Positions 40,796 through 51,100 of a stretch of 64,000 nt of DNA are shown here, piece by piece. Position 1 is the first letter of the stretch. Every line of letters begins with the position of its first letter. The DNA is from an uncultured Anaerolineae bacterium. GTDB taxonomy: Bacteria; Chloroflexota; Anaerolineae; Promineifilales; Promineifilaceae. A program made the position numbers and the translations under genes. Below the pieces are notes generated by a model. That model worked only from the letters and a program-made list of their open reading frames with translations. It searched no databases and was not told where the DNA came from. The stretch covers positions 113,420 to 177,419 of the forward strand of contig CAJQMR010000004.1 in NCBI GenBank assembly GCA_905479495.1. Direction: 5' to 3'.

Positions 40796-42190
40796 TTAGC
40801 GCTTGCTTGTTTTCATTAACCGCACAGTAAACAACGTAAACAGGATCATCCCCAACAGCCGCCCTGCCGAGCTGAGACCAAAAACAAGCTGGTAGCTCAC
40901 GCTGTCGGCCAGATAACCACCCAACATTGGCCCGATGACAGCGCTGGAAAAGACGGCCGTTTGGTACAAAGCCACCGCACGAGGACGCTGCTCATCTGGC
41001 GTGAGCGTCAGCAGCAGGTTAAAGTTAGCTAAATTGTAGCCCGCCCACAAAAAGCCCCCAAATGTGTTGATAATCCCTACCTGCCAATCGGCCGTAATAA
41101 ACACCCAGGCCAGCGGCAAACCCGGAATCAGAAACCCGGTGGCCAGCTGCACCCAAAACGCCCCACGCACATCCAGCAGACGGCCAAACACGCGCTGCCC
41201 CACCAGTGCCGTCAGGCTGCTCACACTGGCCAGCAGCCCAATCGTGGTAGCTGTAGATTGAAAGGTATTCACTAAATAAACATTGAAAAATGGCGCTGCC
41301 ACTTGCAGAGACATATTCCAGACAAAAGCGCTCACCACCAGTCCCACATATCCTGGCGTTTGGCTAATCGCGCGGCGCAAATCCCCCCGATGATACGCCG
41401 TTTGCTGCGCCTCACTGGCGACTGGCTCCTCAATGCGCCGAAAGCTGAAGGTGCTGATCATGCCAAACAAAAAGGCCAGAAAGAAAACCAGCTGGTAACC
41501 CAAGTGGGCTTGATCAGCCCAACCATTGCCCAGACTGATGATGCGACCTGCCAGCGGTGCTACCAGCAAAGCGGCAACGCCCATTGCCATATTACGACTG
41601 CCAAAATAGCGGCCCCGCATCACATTGGGCACCAGATCAGCCACCAGGGAGGTCCAGCCAGGGTTGGCCAAATTGCCCATAAAAGCACGCAGGCCATTCA
41701 AAATGATGATGGTGGTAATGGCCAAGGAAGGCTGAATGATGACAAAAGGAACCATCGCCAGCAGCAGCAGCACTATGCGGGCTACCCCACCACCGCTCCA
41801 AACCACCACAGATTTGCGCTGGCCAGCACGCTCGACAAGTCTGGCACCGGGGAACAAGGCCAGGGCACCCAGAAGATTGGCAACGGCCGTCATCGTGCCG
41901 ACCTGGCCATTGGTTGCCCCATACGCCAGGGCAAACAAGGTCATAAAGCCCAGGTAAAAGTTTTCGCTGATGGCGGCAAACAGGCCATCAAGCCAAAAAT
42001 AGCGCAGGCTGCGCACGGTTTGGGGCGCTAAATCTTCTGCTTGATGGGCCAGACTTTCGTCGAGGGGTCTGACAATGGCCGCCCAGTTCAGACGGTGCGG
42101 CCGTAAATAATCAACATTGGCGCTTACCCGACGCTGCACAAAGGTTTTGCGCCAGCGGCCGGACGGCGATGTGGGGCGTTTAGTGGACAT
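40796..42190 (-). CDS. Major facilitator superfamily transporter
   Basis: 464 residues from ATG 42190 (MSTKRPTSP). Twelve hydrophobic segments are visible, with the N-terminal half showing a VERAGQRKS-type loop between helices 2 and 3. The first 60 residues form a charged cytoplasmic extension. Tail is basic (RLMKTSKR). The substrate cannot be inferred. It stands 39 nt downstream of nothing obviously related; the CocE-like hydrolase follows it by 39 nt on the same strand, so the two may be cotranscribed. Confidence 0.9.
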   Translation of the reverse strand: MSTKRPTSPSGRWRKTFVQRRVSANVDYLRPHRLNWAAIVRPLDESLAHQAEDLAPQTVRSLRYFWLDGLFAAISENFYLGFMTLFALAYGATNGQVGTMTAVANLLGALALFPGARLVERAGQRKSVVVWSGGGVARIVLLLLAMVPFVIIQPSLAITTIIILNGLRAFMGNLANPGWTSLVADLVPNVMRGRYFGSRNMAMGVAALLVAPLAGRIISLGNGWADQAHLGYQLVFFLAFLFGMISTFSFRRIEEPVASEAQQTAYHRGDLRRAISQTPGYVGLVVSAFVWNMSLQVAAPFFNVYLVNTFQSTATTIGLLASVSSLTALVGQRVFGRLLDVRGAFWVQLATGFLIPGLPLAWVFITADWQVGIINTFGGFLWAGYNLANFNLLLTLTPDEQRPRAVALYQTAVFSSAVIGPMLGGYLADSVSYQLVFGLSSAGRLLGMILFTLFTVRLMKTSKR

Positions 42191-42238
42191 CCCGCAATTA
42201 TAGGCGAATCGAAGCAACTATTCGAAATTTGGAGGAAC

Positions 42239-42334
42239 AAACCTGACAGGTTTACAGCAGAATCTAGTCAAAATGGTTCTTTGCAATACGGAATAAGCTT
42301 GAATTCGTGCTGGTTTTGTAAACCTGTCAGGTTT
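42239..42334. repeat. Inverted repeat AAACCTGACAGGTTT family, copy 2
   Basis: AAACCTGACAGGTTT (42239-42253) and AAACCTGTCAGGTTT (42320-42334) are 15-bp perfect arms enclosing 66 nt. It fills the gap between the C25 peptidase and MFS genes. Confidence 0.8.
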
Positions 42335-42348
42335 TGGTACCTAAAAAA

Positions 42349-45090
42349 TCAACGGGAGATAAGGGGGAGGTAGACGGGGATGCCCGCCCAGAAGTCGGTG
42401 TTGTACTGGGTGGCGGGATCGCCGAAGAGGGTGAAGGTATCCAGCAAATCCAGGTTAGCGGGTTTGTTGGTAAACAGATCGATCTTGCCGGAGAGGACGG
42501 CCGTTCCTAACGCCACCTCGCCATCCACAATCAACGCCTGCAAAAAGCCGCCAGCCAGCGCATCGTGGCCTGTGCCCACGCCCAGCCCGGTAGCACCCCA
42601 CACGGCCACGGCCCCACCACTGGCATGACGCAGCAGGGCTTCGTCCAACGTATCCCAAAACGGCTGGGCAAAGGAGCCGGTGAAGCAAGTCATCTCCAAA
42701 ACGACAGGCAGCCGTGCCCCGTTGCTCAGAGTGGCCACATCGTCCAGGTGGAAAAAGCGTTCCGCACCCCATTGATGAATGGAGGAATGTCCGGTGTAAA
42801 TGAGCAATCCCTGGCCATTTTGCCAGCTTTGCTGCACCTGGGCCTGCATCGCCGCTTCGCCAAGCTGGGCCGAATAATTCAGGCTGGTGGCCTGCCACGG
42901 ATCGTCCACATAGGTTTGCTGGAGGCTGGCCGCGTGGGCGGCAAAGTTTCCGGCGGCGTCCGCATCGTCAGAGACAAAGGTGATACGGCCGTTCCAATCC
43001 CCCAAAAATGGCTTTGTTTCATATTCTACAATCTTGGTCACCACGGTTTGCGCCTGGGCCAAACTATTCACCGGCAGGCGGCCAATGAGCATGTCTGGCA
43101 GCAAATCGTCGCCATCGACGGTGACAAAGCGGTTGTCGGCGGCGACCTCGCCCACCCAGGGATCGGCGTTGGCCAGGTAGGGCGGCAGCCAGGTGGTTTG
43201 CGAGTCAGACCGGTATCGTTTGGGATCGCTGGTGCCATCACCAACCAACAGAACGTAAGTGGGCGCAGGATTGCCAGTGTGGTAAAGCTGGCTCAGGTAG
43301 CTGCGGATGGCTTCGGGGGTGGAACGGCCGTCCCCAAAACCATCATACACCGCCTGCACAGCCACCACCTGCACCGACAACCCCTGACTTTGCCGCAGGC
43401 TCACCAGGGGCGTTAAGGCTGGAATAAAATTGGCGTGGCTAATGATGATCATGTCAGCGCTGGCAGCGGGGAGTGCGTGGGGCAGGCGAACGGCCGTAGG
43501 CGTGTGCAAACTGCCGTTGTTGGTGATGAGATAACTGTGCCCGTTAGCATCCGGATCGCCCCATGTGACCTGCCCATTTTGTAAGCTCGTGCTGCTTAAA
43601 CGGGCAGGTGCAGCAGGATTAGTGACATCGTACAGGCGCAGCCCGGCGCTGCTGCCCAAGGCAACGGTGTAGGCGCGACGCGCTGCGACCCCGTCCACAA
43701 AAAGCTGCTCGGCAGCGGCGACAGTGCTGCCGTTGTAACGGTAGCGCACGGCAAAAGCATCCAGCCACAGGCCATCAATCGAGACACCCGAAACGGCAGG
43801 AATGGTTAAATTGAGGGTGCTGCTGGTTTGCAAGCTGCTGGCAGGCAAGGTGAGGGTGTGGGTCACGGCCGTTTTGCCATCCCAACTTATATTGCCCACC
43901 CCGCTGCCATTGAAATTGAGGCTCAAATGGTGGTCCGGGGCTACGTCTAGCCCGGTAAAACCAATGGTCCACAGGGTGAGCTGGCCGTTTTGGCTTGTAT
44001 TGACATAAGGTAAATCGATGGCGTAGCTGCCCGACGGCCGTCCCGGCTGGCGCAAATCTTGCCACACCCAGCGGTCGCCGTCGCGCCCAGCAGGCAGTTG
44101 GCCACAGAGGCAGTCGGGTGTGTAGAGATTGTTTTGCTCGGCAACGGCCGTTAGCCAGAGCGAGCCGCTGCTCAGTCCGCTGGGTGCGGCGGCTTGGCTG
44201 CTCATACGGCTGCCGAGGCTGCTGCCTGCGGTGAGCGTGTACACATCGTTGCGCTGCCAGCGGCTAAACCAGGGCGCAGCATAAAAACGAAACGATTCGC
44301 CTGCTTCAAATTGGTCGTCGCCGTCGCCAAACCACTCCAAAGGGCGCGTCTGGCCGTCGACCCAAAGCTGCAAGTTGGCGGGGTTGATGCTGCCCACGGG
44401 GAAACCTGCGGCCTGAAGATCGCTGTAGGTAACGGCCGTAATCCCCGGCTCGCCTACTTCGATAAAAACAATGGGATCGGCAGCCACTGGTTTGGCGGCC
44501 TGGCTGGCTGTGGGGCTAATGGTTATCTGCGTGGGATTAATGACTTGAGCAGCAACGGCCGTCTGCAGCAAATCGGGTGCAGCAGCAGGACGCGCCACAT
44601 TGGATGGATTGGATGAGCTGTTAAACTGAATTGTTGCGGAGATCGACTGCGTGAGGCGCAGTTGGCCGTCCACAAGCTGCACCGGTTGGAAAGTGAGCCG
44701 GGCCAGGCGCACACCGCGCAGCACGCCCGCTTCGCTCAGGCTGAGGACGGGGCCGGTTTCCAGTATGTTTGTCAGTTGATTGGTGGGAAACGGCCGTTCC
44801 CCCACCCCATTTTCCTCAAAAACCAGCGTCGGCTCCCCATCCGGCGGCAACGCCAGCAGCAGTGAAGCAGTGAGATTGTTGTCGAAGCTAGGGAGGGAAA
44901 GGGTGATACGGCCATCTTCCCCCACCGTTTCCGCCAATTCTGGGGCGGGCCACACTACCTGCAACCCATCAGGCAGCAGGCTAATTTCCGGCTCCAGGCT
45001 GGCGGCTGGTTCAGCTGAGAAGATTGGTTTGCCGCCCCAAATCAGGGGGAAAAGCACAAGAAGGATTAGAAAAAAACGGCCGTATTTCAT
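42349..45090 (-). CDS. Secreted gingipain-like (C25) cysteine peptidase
   Basis: 913 residues from ATG 45090 (MKYGRFFLILLVLFPLIWGG); the open frame extends upstream only through a palindromic repeat. A signal peptide is followed by a propeptide-like beta-rich half. The C25 domain covers about residues 560-890: IIISHANFIPALTPLVSLRQ, PTYVLLVGDGTSDPKRY, LLIYTGHSSIHQWG with catalytic His near 765, and VVLEMTCFTGSFAQPF with catalytic Cys near 802. The protein ends IPVYLPLISR, the shared C-terminal tail. It likely acts outside the cell. In Bacteroidota, C25 proteins mature surface proteins by sortase-like cleavage (PorU), so a role in handling the giant proteins encoded next to it is worth noting but unproven. 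Confidence 0.88.
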   Translation of the reverse strand: MKYGRFFLILLVLFPLIWGGKPIFSAEPAASLEPEISLLPDGLQVVWPAPELAETVGEDGRITLSLPSFDNNLTASLLLALPPDGEPTLVFEENGVGERPFPTNQLTNILETGPVLSLSEAGVLRGVRLARLTFQPVQLVDGQLRLTQSISATIQFNSSSNPSNVARPAAAPDLLQTAVAAQVINPTQITISPTASQAAKPVAADPIVFIEVGEPGITAVTYSDLQAAGFPVGSINPANLQLWVDGQTRPLEWFGDGDDQFEAGESFRFYAAPWFSRWQRNDVYTLTAGSSLGSRMSSQAAAPSGLSSGSLWLTAVAEQNNLYTPDCLCGQLPAGRDGDRWVWQDLRQPGRPSGSYAIDLPYVNTSQNGQLTLWTIGFTGLDVAPDHHLSLNFNGSGVGNISWDGKTAVTHTLTLPASSLQTSSTLNLTIPAVSGVSIDGLWLDAFAVRYRYNGSTVAAAEQLFVDGVAARRAYTVALGSSAGLRLYDVTNPAAPARLSSTSLQNGQVTWGDPDANGHSYLITNNGSLHTPTAVRLPHALPAASADMIIISHANFIPALTPLVSLRQSQGLSVQVVAVQAVYDGFGDGRSTPEAIRSYLSQLYHTGNPAPTYVLLVGDGTSDPKRYRSDSQTTWLPPYLANADPWVGEVAADNRFVTVDGDDLLPDMLIGRLPVNSLAQAQTVVTKIVEYETKPFLGDWNGRITFVSDDADAAGNFAAHAASLQQTYVDDPWQATSLNYSAQLGEAAMQAQVQQSWQNGQGLLIYTGHSSIHQWGAERFFHLDDVATLSNGARLPVVLEMTCFTGSFAQPFWDTLDEALLRHASGGAVAVWGATGLGVGTGHDALAGGFLQALIVDGEVALGTAVLSGKIDLFTNKPANLDLLDTFTLFGDPATQYNTDFWAGIPVYLPLISR

Positions 45091-45102
45091 AATCGCCATT
45101 TG

Positions 45103-45131
45103 GTAGGGACGACCCGGCGGGTCGCCCCTAC
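45103..45131. repeat. Palindromic repeat GTAGGGACGACCCG/CGGGTCGCCCCTAC
   Basis: A second copy of the 29-bp palindrome at 17589-17617, between the giant surface-protein gene and the C25 peptidase gene. Confidence 0.75.
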
Positions 45132-45142
45132 GCGATACATTT

Positions 45143-48100
45143 TTAATTACCACCGATGACCAACGGCAGGTACAGGTTGATAAATGGCGTCACGTTGACG
45201 GTGATCGGACCGTGAACCGCTGTTGCGCCACCAGTTTCTACATCTTCTAACCAGTAGTAGTACATACCATCCGCCGGAACCGTGTCGGTGTAGCTGTAGC
45301 TGGCACCGGGACCCGTACCGCCAGAAACGGCCGTTGGCTCTTCATGAATCTGCGTCGCCCCGGCAAAGCTGTTGCTGCTGCTACGGTAGAGGCGGAAGCC
45401 AAAGTTATCTACCTCCGATTCCGTGGTCCAGTTAATGCGCACCTGCTGGTTGCCAATGCTGCTGGCGGTGAACGATGTGAGGGTTACGGCCGTTGGCGTA
45501 GCCACAAAACCCATATCGACGGTCAGGTTAGTGTTGTCATTATCATCAGTGTCGTCGTTGTTGTCCGGCTCCATATCATAATTCAGGCTGACCGGGTCGC
45601 TAACGATGCCCGTGAGCCACGGTTCCACCTCGTCCAGACCGTTGTCGTCCACATCGGAATTGTCATCTGGGTCAACGGCACCGGGGCTGCTCCAGTATCC
45701 TTCCAGCGCGCCACCGGCCTGGAAGTTTTCTTCGCCTACAAACACCCGGTATTCACCAGGGTACAGGTTGGTGAACCGGTAAAAGCCATTGCCGTTGGTT
45801 GTGGTGCTGATCGGCTGGTTGGTCACTGGATGCAACACCAGATCGCCGTTGCCATCGAGCAGGTAGAGAATTACACCACCTACGCCCGGCTCACCAGAAT
45901 CGATGATGCTGTTTTCGTTGTTGTCCAGCCAGATGTAGTTGCCCAGCGTCAGCAGTTCAAAGAAACCGAAGTCCACAGTGAGGTTGCTGTCCGCGTTGGC
46001 GTAGCTGCCGTCTTCGTCTGTGCCTTCGTTGGTCGGTTCGTTGCCTACGGTCACGGTGACCGGGTAGCTCACAATGCCGCCGTTGGCTGGGTCTGGGTTG
46101 TTACGGCCGTTATCATCCACATCACTGTCGTTCACATCAGGATCGGCCGCCGGGTCTGGCGAAACGTTGTTACGGCTGCTGACAAAACCGTACAGCGGAT
46201 CAGTCCACTCATCAAAGTTTTCCTCAGCTACCCGCACGATGTAAGTGCCAGGTGGGATGCTGTCGAAGACGTAGCGCCCCGTGCCATCAGTGGTGGTGGT
46301 GATGGGTAGACCCGTCACCGGAGCAATAACCGGATTGCCCACGGCATCGAGCAGTTCCATCAGCACATTGGGCACAGGCTGCTCACCAAAGTCCAGAACA
46401 CCATCATTATCGATGTCAAACCAGACACGGTTGCCCAGGCGGACGGTTTGGTACAGACCGGCATCCCAAGTTGGGTCGTTTTCACCAGCAGTTAGAGTGG
46501 TAACGGCCGTTTGTCCGGTCACCGGGTCCGCGTCCGAATCATCCAGGTCAGTCACGCCGCTGTTGTCAAACGTCAGCGCATACCCCGTCGGCGGCACAAA
46601 CTCCACGTAGTAATCATTCGGCAGTAGATTGGTGAATTCGTAGAAGCCGGTGGCATCAGTGGTGGTGGTGTCTACCAGCACGCCTGTGCCCGTGTACAGA
46701 TTGACCATTACGTTTTCTACGCCTAGTTCGCCAGCGTCCTGAATGCCATCCACATCGGCATCCAGCCAGACGAAGTCGCCCAGGCTGGCGGTGGAGGGTG
46801 CGCTGGGCAAGTACAGCCCGGCGTCCCAGGTGGGGTCGTTTTCACCCGCCACCAGATTGGTGACGATAGTCTGGCCAAACGTGGCGCTGAAGATGTTCGC
46901 ATCCGCGTCCGAATCCAGGGCATCATCACCACCCATGTCTTGCTCGGTCAGCACGTAGCCCGTCGGCGGTACAAATTCCACATAGTAGTCGCCCGGCGTC
47001 AGGTCAACAAACTGGTAAAGGCCGTTGGCGTCCGTCGTGGTGGTGTCTGTCAGCACATTGTTACTATCGTACAGGTTCACAGTGACGTTTTCCACACCCG
47101 GTTCGCCAATGTCCTGCAAACCGTCTTCATTTGCATCCAGCCAAACGTAGTTGCCAATGGCCGCCAGCGCCGGGTTGAGCGGCTGCACCAGACCGGCGTC
47201 CCAGGTGGTGTCGTTTTCACCGGCTACCAGATTTGTCGGGATGGTTAGCCCGGTAGTGGTGTCGGCATCGGAGTCGATGGCGTCGTCAGCACCCTGGTCT
47301 TGCTGGGTAAAATCGTAGCCTGCGGGGAGGATGAACTCAACGTGATAATCACCTGGCGTCAGGTCAATGAACTGGTAAAGACCATTGGCATCGGTGGTCA
47401 TCGTGTCGGTTAGCACATTGCCGCTGTCGTACAGGTTCACGGTGACGTTTTCCACGCCCGGCTCGCCAGGGTCTTGCAGGCCGTCGCTGTCCAAATCTTC
47501 CCAAACGTAGTTGCCCAAAGCGGCCAGCGCCGGATTGAGCGGCTGCACCAGCCCGGCATCCCAGCTCACGTCATTTTCACCAGGGGTTAAGTTGGTGGAG
47601 ATGGTCAGTCCAGTGGTGGTGTCGGCGTCGGAGTCAGCGGCATCGTTTGCTCCCTGGTCTTGCAAGGTGAAGTCATAGCCGCCGGGCAGGACAAACTCAA
47701 CATGGTAGGTGCCGGGGGCGAGGTCGTTGAATTGGTAGAGACCGTTGATATCCGTTGTCGTGGTCATAATTTGGGTATTGCTGATGTCGTACAAGTGTAC
47801 TTCCACATTCGGCACACCCGGTTCACCGACATCCTGAATGCCGTCACTGTTCAAATCCTCCCAGACGTAGTCGCCCAGGCTGGCAATAGCCGGAAGCAAA
47901 CCCGCATCCCAGGTGGGGTCATTTTCGCCCGCCACCAGCGTGGTGACGATGGTTTGCCCAGTGGTGGTGGCCACATCAGAATCGGTAGCATCGTCGCCGC
48001 TCAAATCTTGCGTGGTGAAGGCGTAGCCGTTGGGCAGCGCCACCTCAACGTAGTAATCGCCGGGCGGCAGATTGGTGAAGCTGTAGCCGCCGCTGGCATT

Positions 48101-51100
48101 GGTAGAGGTGCTGTCCAGCAGGTTACCGCTGCCGTCATACAGGCTCACCGTTACGGCGATGACGCCGTCTTCGTTGAAGTCCTGCGTGCCGTTGAGGTTA
48201 GCATCCAGCCAAACGTAGTCGCCTAGGCTGGCGGGCTGGGTGTACAGGCCGCCGTCCCAGGTGGGGTCATTTTCGCCTGAAGTCAGCGTGGTGATGATGG
48301 TTTGGCCGGTAGTAGCATTGATATCGCTGTCTAGCGCATCGTCGGCACCCAGGTCTTGCCCCGTGATGGTGTAGCCAACAGGCGGAACCACCTCTACATA
48401 GTAGTCAGCAGGCGGCAGATTGCTAAAGCCATACTGACCGTAAGCGTCGGTTGTGGTGGTGTCCAGCAAGTTGTCGCTGGCGTCGTACAGGTTGACGGTG
48501 ACGTTGGGCACGCCGAACTCATTGCTGTCCTGCAGGCCATCCTGGTTGGCATCTAGCCAGACAAAGTCACCCAGACTGGCCGGGATGATGTAGAGGCCCC
48601 CGTCCCAGGTAGGATCGTTTTCGCCAGAAACCAGCGTGGTGACGATGGTTTGGCCTGTGCCGGGAGCGATGTCGGAATCGGCCGTATCATCACCGCCCTG
48701 ATCTTGCAGGGTGATGGTGTAACCGGCAGGCGGCACCATCTCGACGTGGTAGTCGCCGGGGGGCAGGTTACTGAAGCCATAGCTGCCATCAAAGGCGGTG
48801 GTGGTCGTGCCGATGAAGGTACCGACGCTGTTGTACAGGTTCACGGTGACGCCGGGAACGCCGTACTCATCACTGTCCTGAATGCCATCCTGGTTGGCAT
48901 CTAGCCAGACCAGATCGCCCAGGCTGGCTGGGTTGGCGTAGAGGCCACCGTCCCAGGTGGGGTCGTTCTCGCCTGGATCAAGCGTGGTGGTGGTGGTTTG
49001 GCCGCTGCCGTTGATGTCGGAATCGGCCGTATCGTCTGTGCCCCGGTCTTGAGGCACGATGGTGTAGCCAGCGGGTGGCGTCACCACAACGTAGTAATCG
49101 CCGGGCGGTAGATTGGTGAAGCCGTAGCCGCCATGGTCGTCGGTGGTCGTGGTCTCGATCAGGTTATTGTTGTCGTCGTACAGCCCTACCGTGACGCCGC
49201 TAATACCGTACTCGTCGCCAGCCTGAATGCCGTCTTGATTGGCATCCAGCCAGACGTAGTCACCAATGCTGGCCGGGTCAATGTAGAGACCGGCGTCCCA
49301 GGTGGGATCATCTTCGCCAGAGGTCAGATTGGTGTTGATGCTGAGGCCGGTGCCGGCGTTGATGTCGCTGTCCAGCGCGTCGTCGCCGCCCTGGTCCTGG
49401 CTGGTGATGGTGTAACCGATAGGCGGCACCACTTCGATGTGGTAGTCGGCCGGGGCCAGGTTGGTGAAGCTGTAATTACCGTAGGCATCGGTGGTGGTGG
49501 TGGCGATGAAGGTGTTGCCGCTGTCGTACAGGTTGACCGTGACGCCAGGCACGCCGTACTCACCGGCGTCCTGCAGGCCGTCCTGGTTGGCATCCAGCCA
49601 GACGAGATCGCCCAGGCTGGCGGGCAAGATGTAGAGGCCCGCGTCCCAGGTGGGATCGTCTTCACCAGAGGTCAGCGTGGTTGTGGTGGTTTGGCCGGTG
49701 CCGTCAATGTCGGAATCGGCCGTGTCGCCGGTTTGGTCTTGCGGGCTGATGCTGTAGCCAATGGGCGGCGTCACGATGATGTAGTAATCGTTGGGCGGCA
49801 GGTTGGTGAAGCCATAGCTGCCATCACCCAGGGTGGTGGTGGTGTCGATGAGGTTGTCGTTACTGTCATACAGATCAACCGTCACACCGCCGATGCCTAG
49901 TTCACCGCCATCTTGAATGCCGTCTTGGTTGGCGTCCAGCCAAACGAAGTCGCCAATGCTGGCGGGGTTAATGTAGAGACCGGCATCCCAGGTGGGATCG
50001 TCTTCGTTGGAATCCAGGGTCGTGTTCGCCGTTCTGCCAGTCCCATCAATATCACTATCCACCGTATCATCCACATTTAGATTGGCATCTTGCGGGGTTG
50101 TGGTGTAACCAGCCGGTAACGTCACCACGATGTAATAATCATCTGGTGTCAACTCAATGAAGCTGTAAAAACCATAGGCATTCGTCGTCGTTGTGCTGAT
50201 AATCACATTGCTGGTGTCATAGAGGGTTACGGTGACATTGGGGATACCAAATTCGTCACTATCCTGGAGACCGTCTTGGTTGGCATCGAGCCAGACGTAG
50301 TCGCCAATGGAGGCCAATTGGTAGAAACCAAAGTCGATGGTGAGATCGCTGTTGTTATTGGAAACGGTCTCTTGCACATCTTCGTCGACTGGTTCTTGGG
50401 CACTGCGTAAGGCAATTACGCTGCTTTGCACACCGGCAGAAGCGGCCGTTCCGTCATTATCACCATTGTCGTCTGTGTTGTCCTGGTCATCGGCACCAGC
50501 ACCGGGGCTACCTAAAGCATTTTCATAGGTACCACCTGTGCCAAACACGTTGCCCGCATTCCAGTTTGTGGAAACAACTTCTACAACATAGTTTCCTGGA
50601 GGTAGATTGTTGAAGTTGTAATGACCGGAGGCATCCGTAAAGATATTTGCCACGGTTGTGCCGTTCATATCGGTTGCTGGCGTGGTGCCATCGGCCAAGA
50701 AGAGGGCAACTTCAACATTTTGGATACCATTTTCGCCAGCGTCTTGAACGCCGTCGGCATTGGTATCGAGCCAGACACGGTTGCCGAGGGAGACGGGCAG
50801 GTAGAAGCCGAAGTCAATGGTTAAGTCACTGTTGTTATCGGCGACTGTTTCTTGGACATCTTCAGCGGTGGGTTCGTCATTGCTGATGAGCGTAATAACT
50901 GTACTTTGCACACCGGCAGAAGCGGCCGTTCCATCATTGTTCCCGTTATCATCGGTGTTGGTCTGATTATCCGCACCAACGCCGGGGCTGCCCAAGGCAT
51001 TGGCGTAAGCACCTGTTGGGCCAAAGACATTGGCCCCGGTCCAATTATTGGCCACAATTTCGACAACATAATTGCCTGGTGGCAAGTTGCCAAAGTTGTA

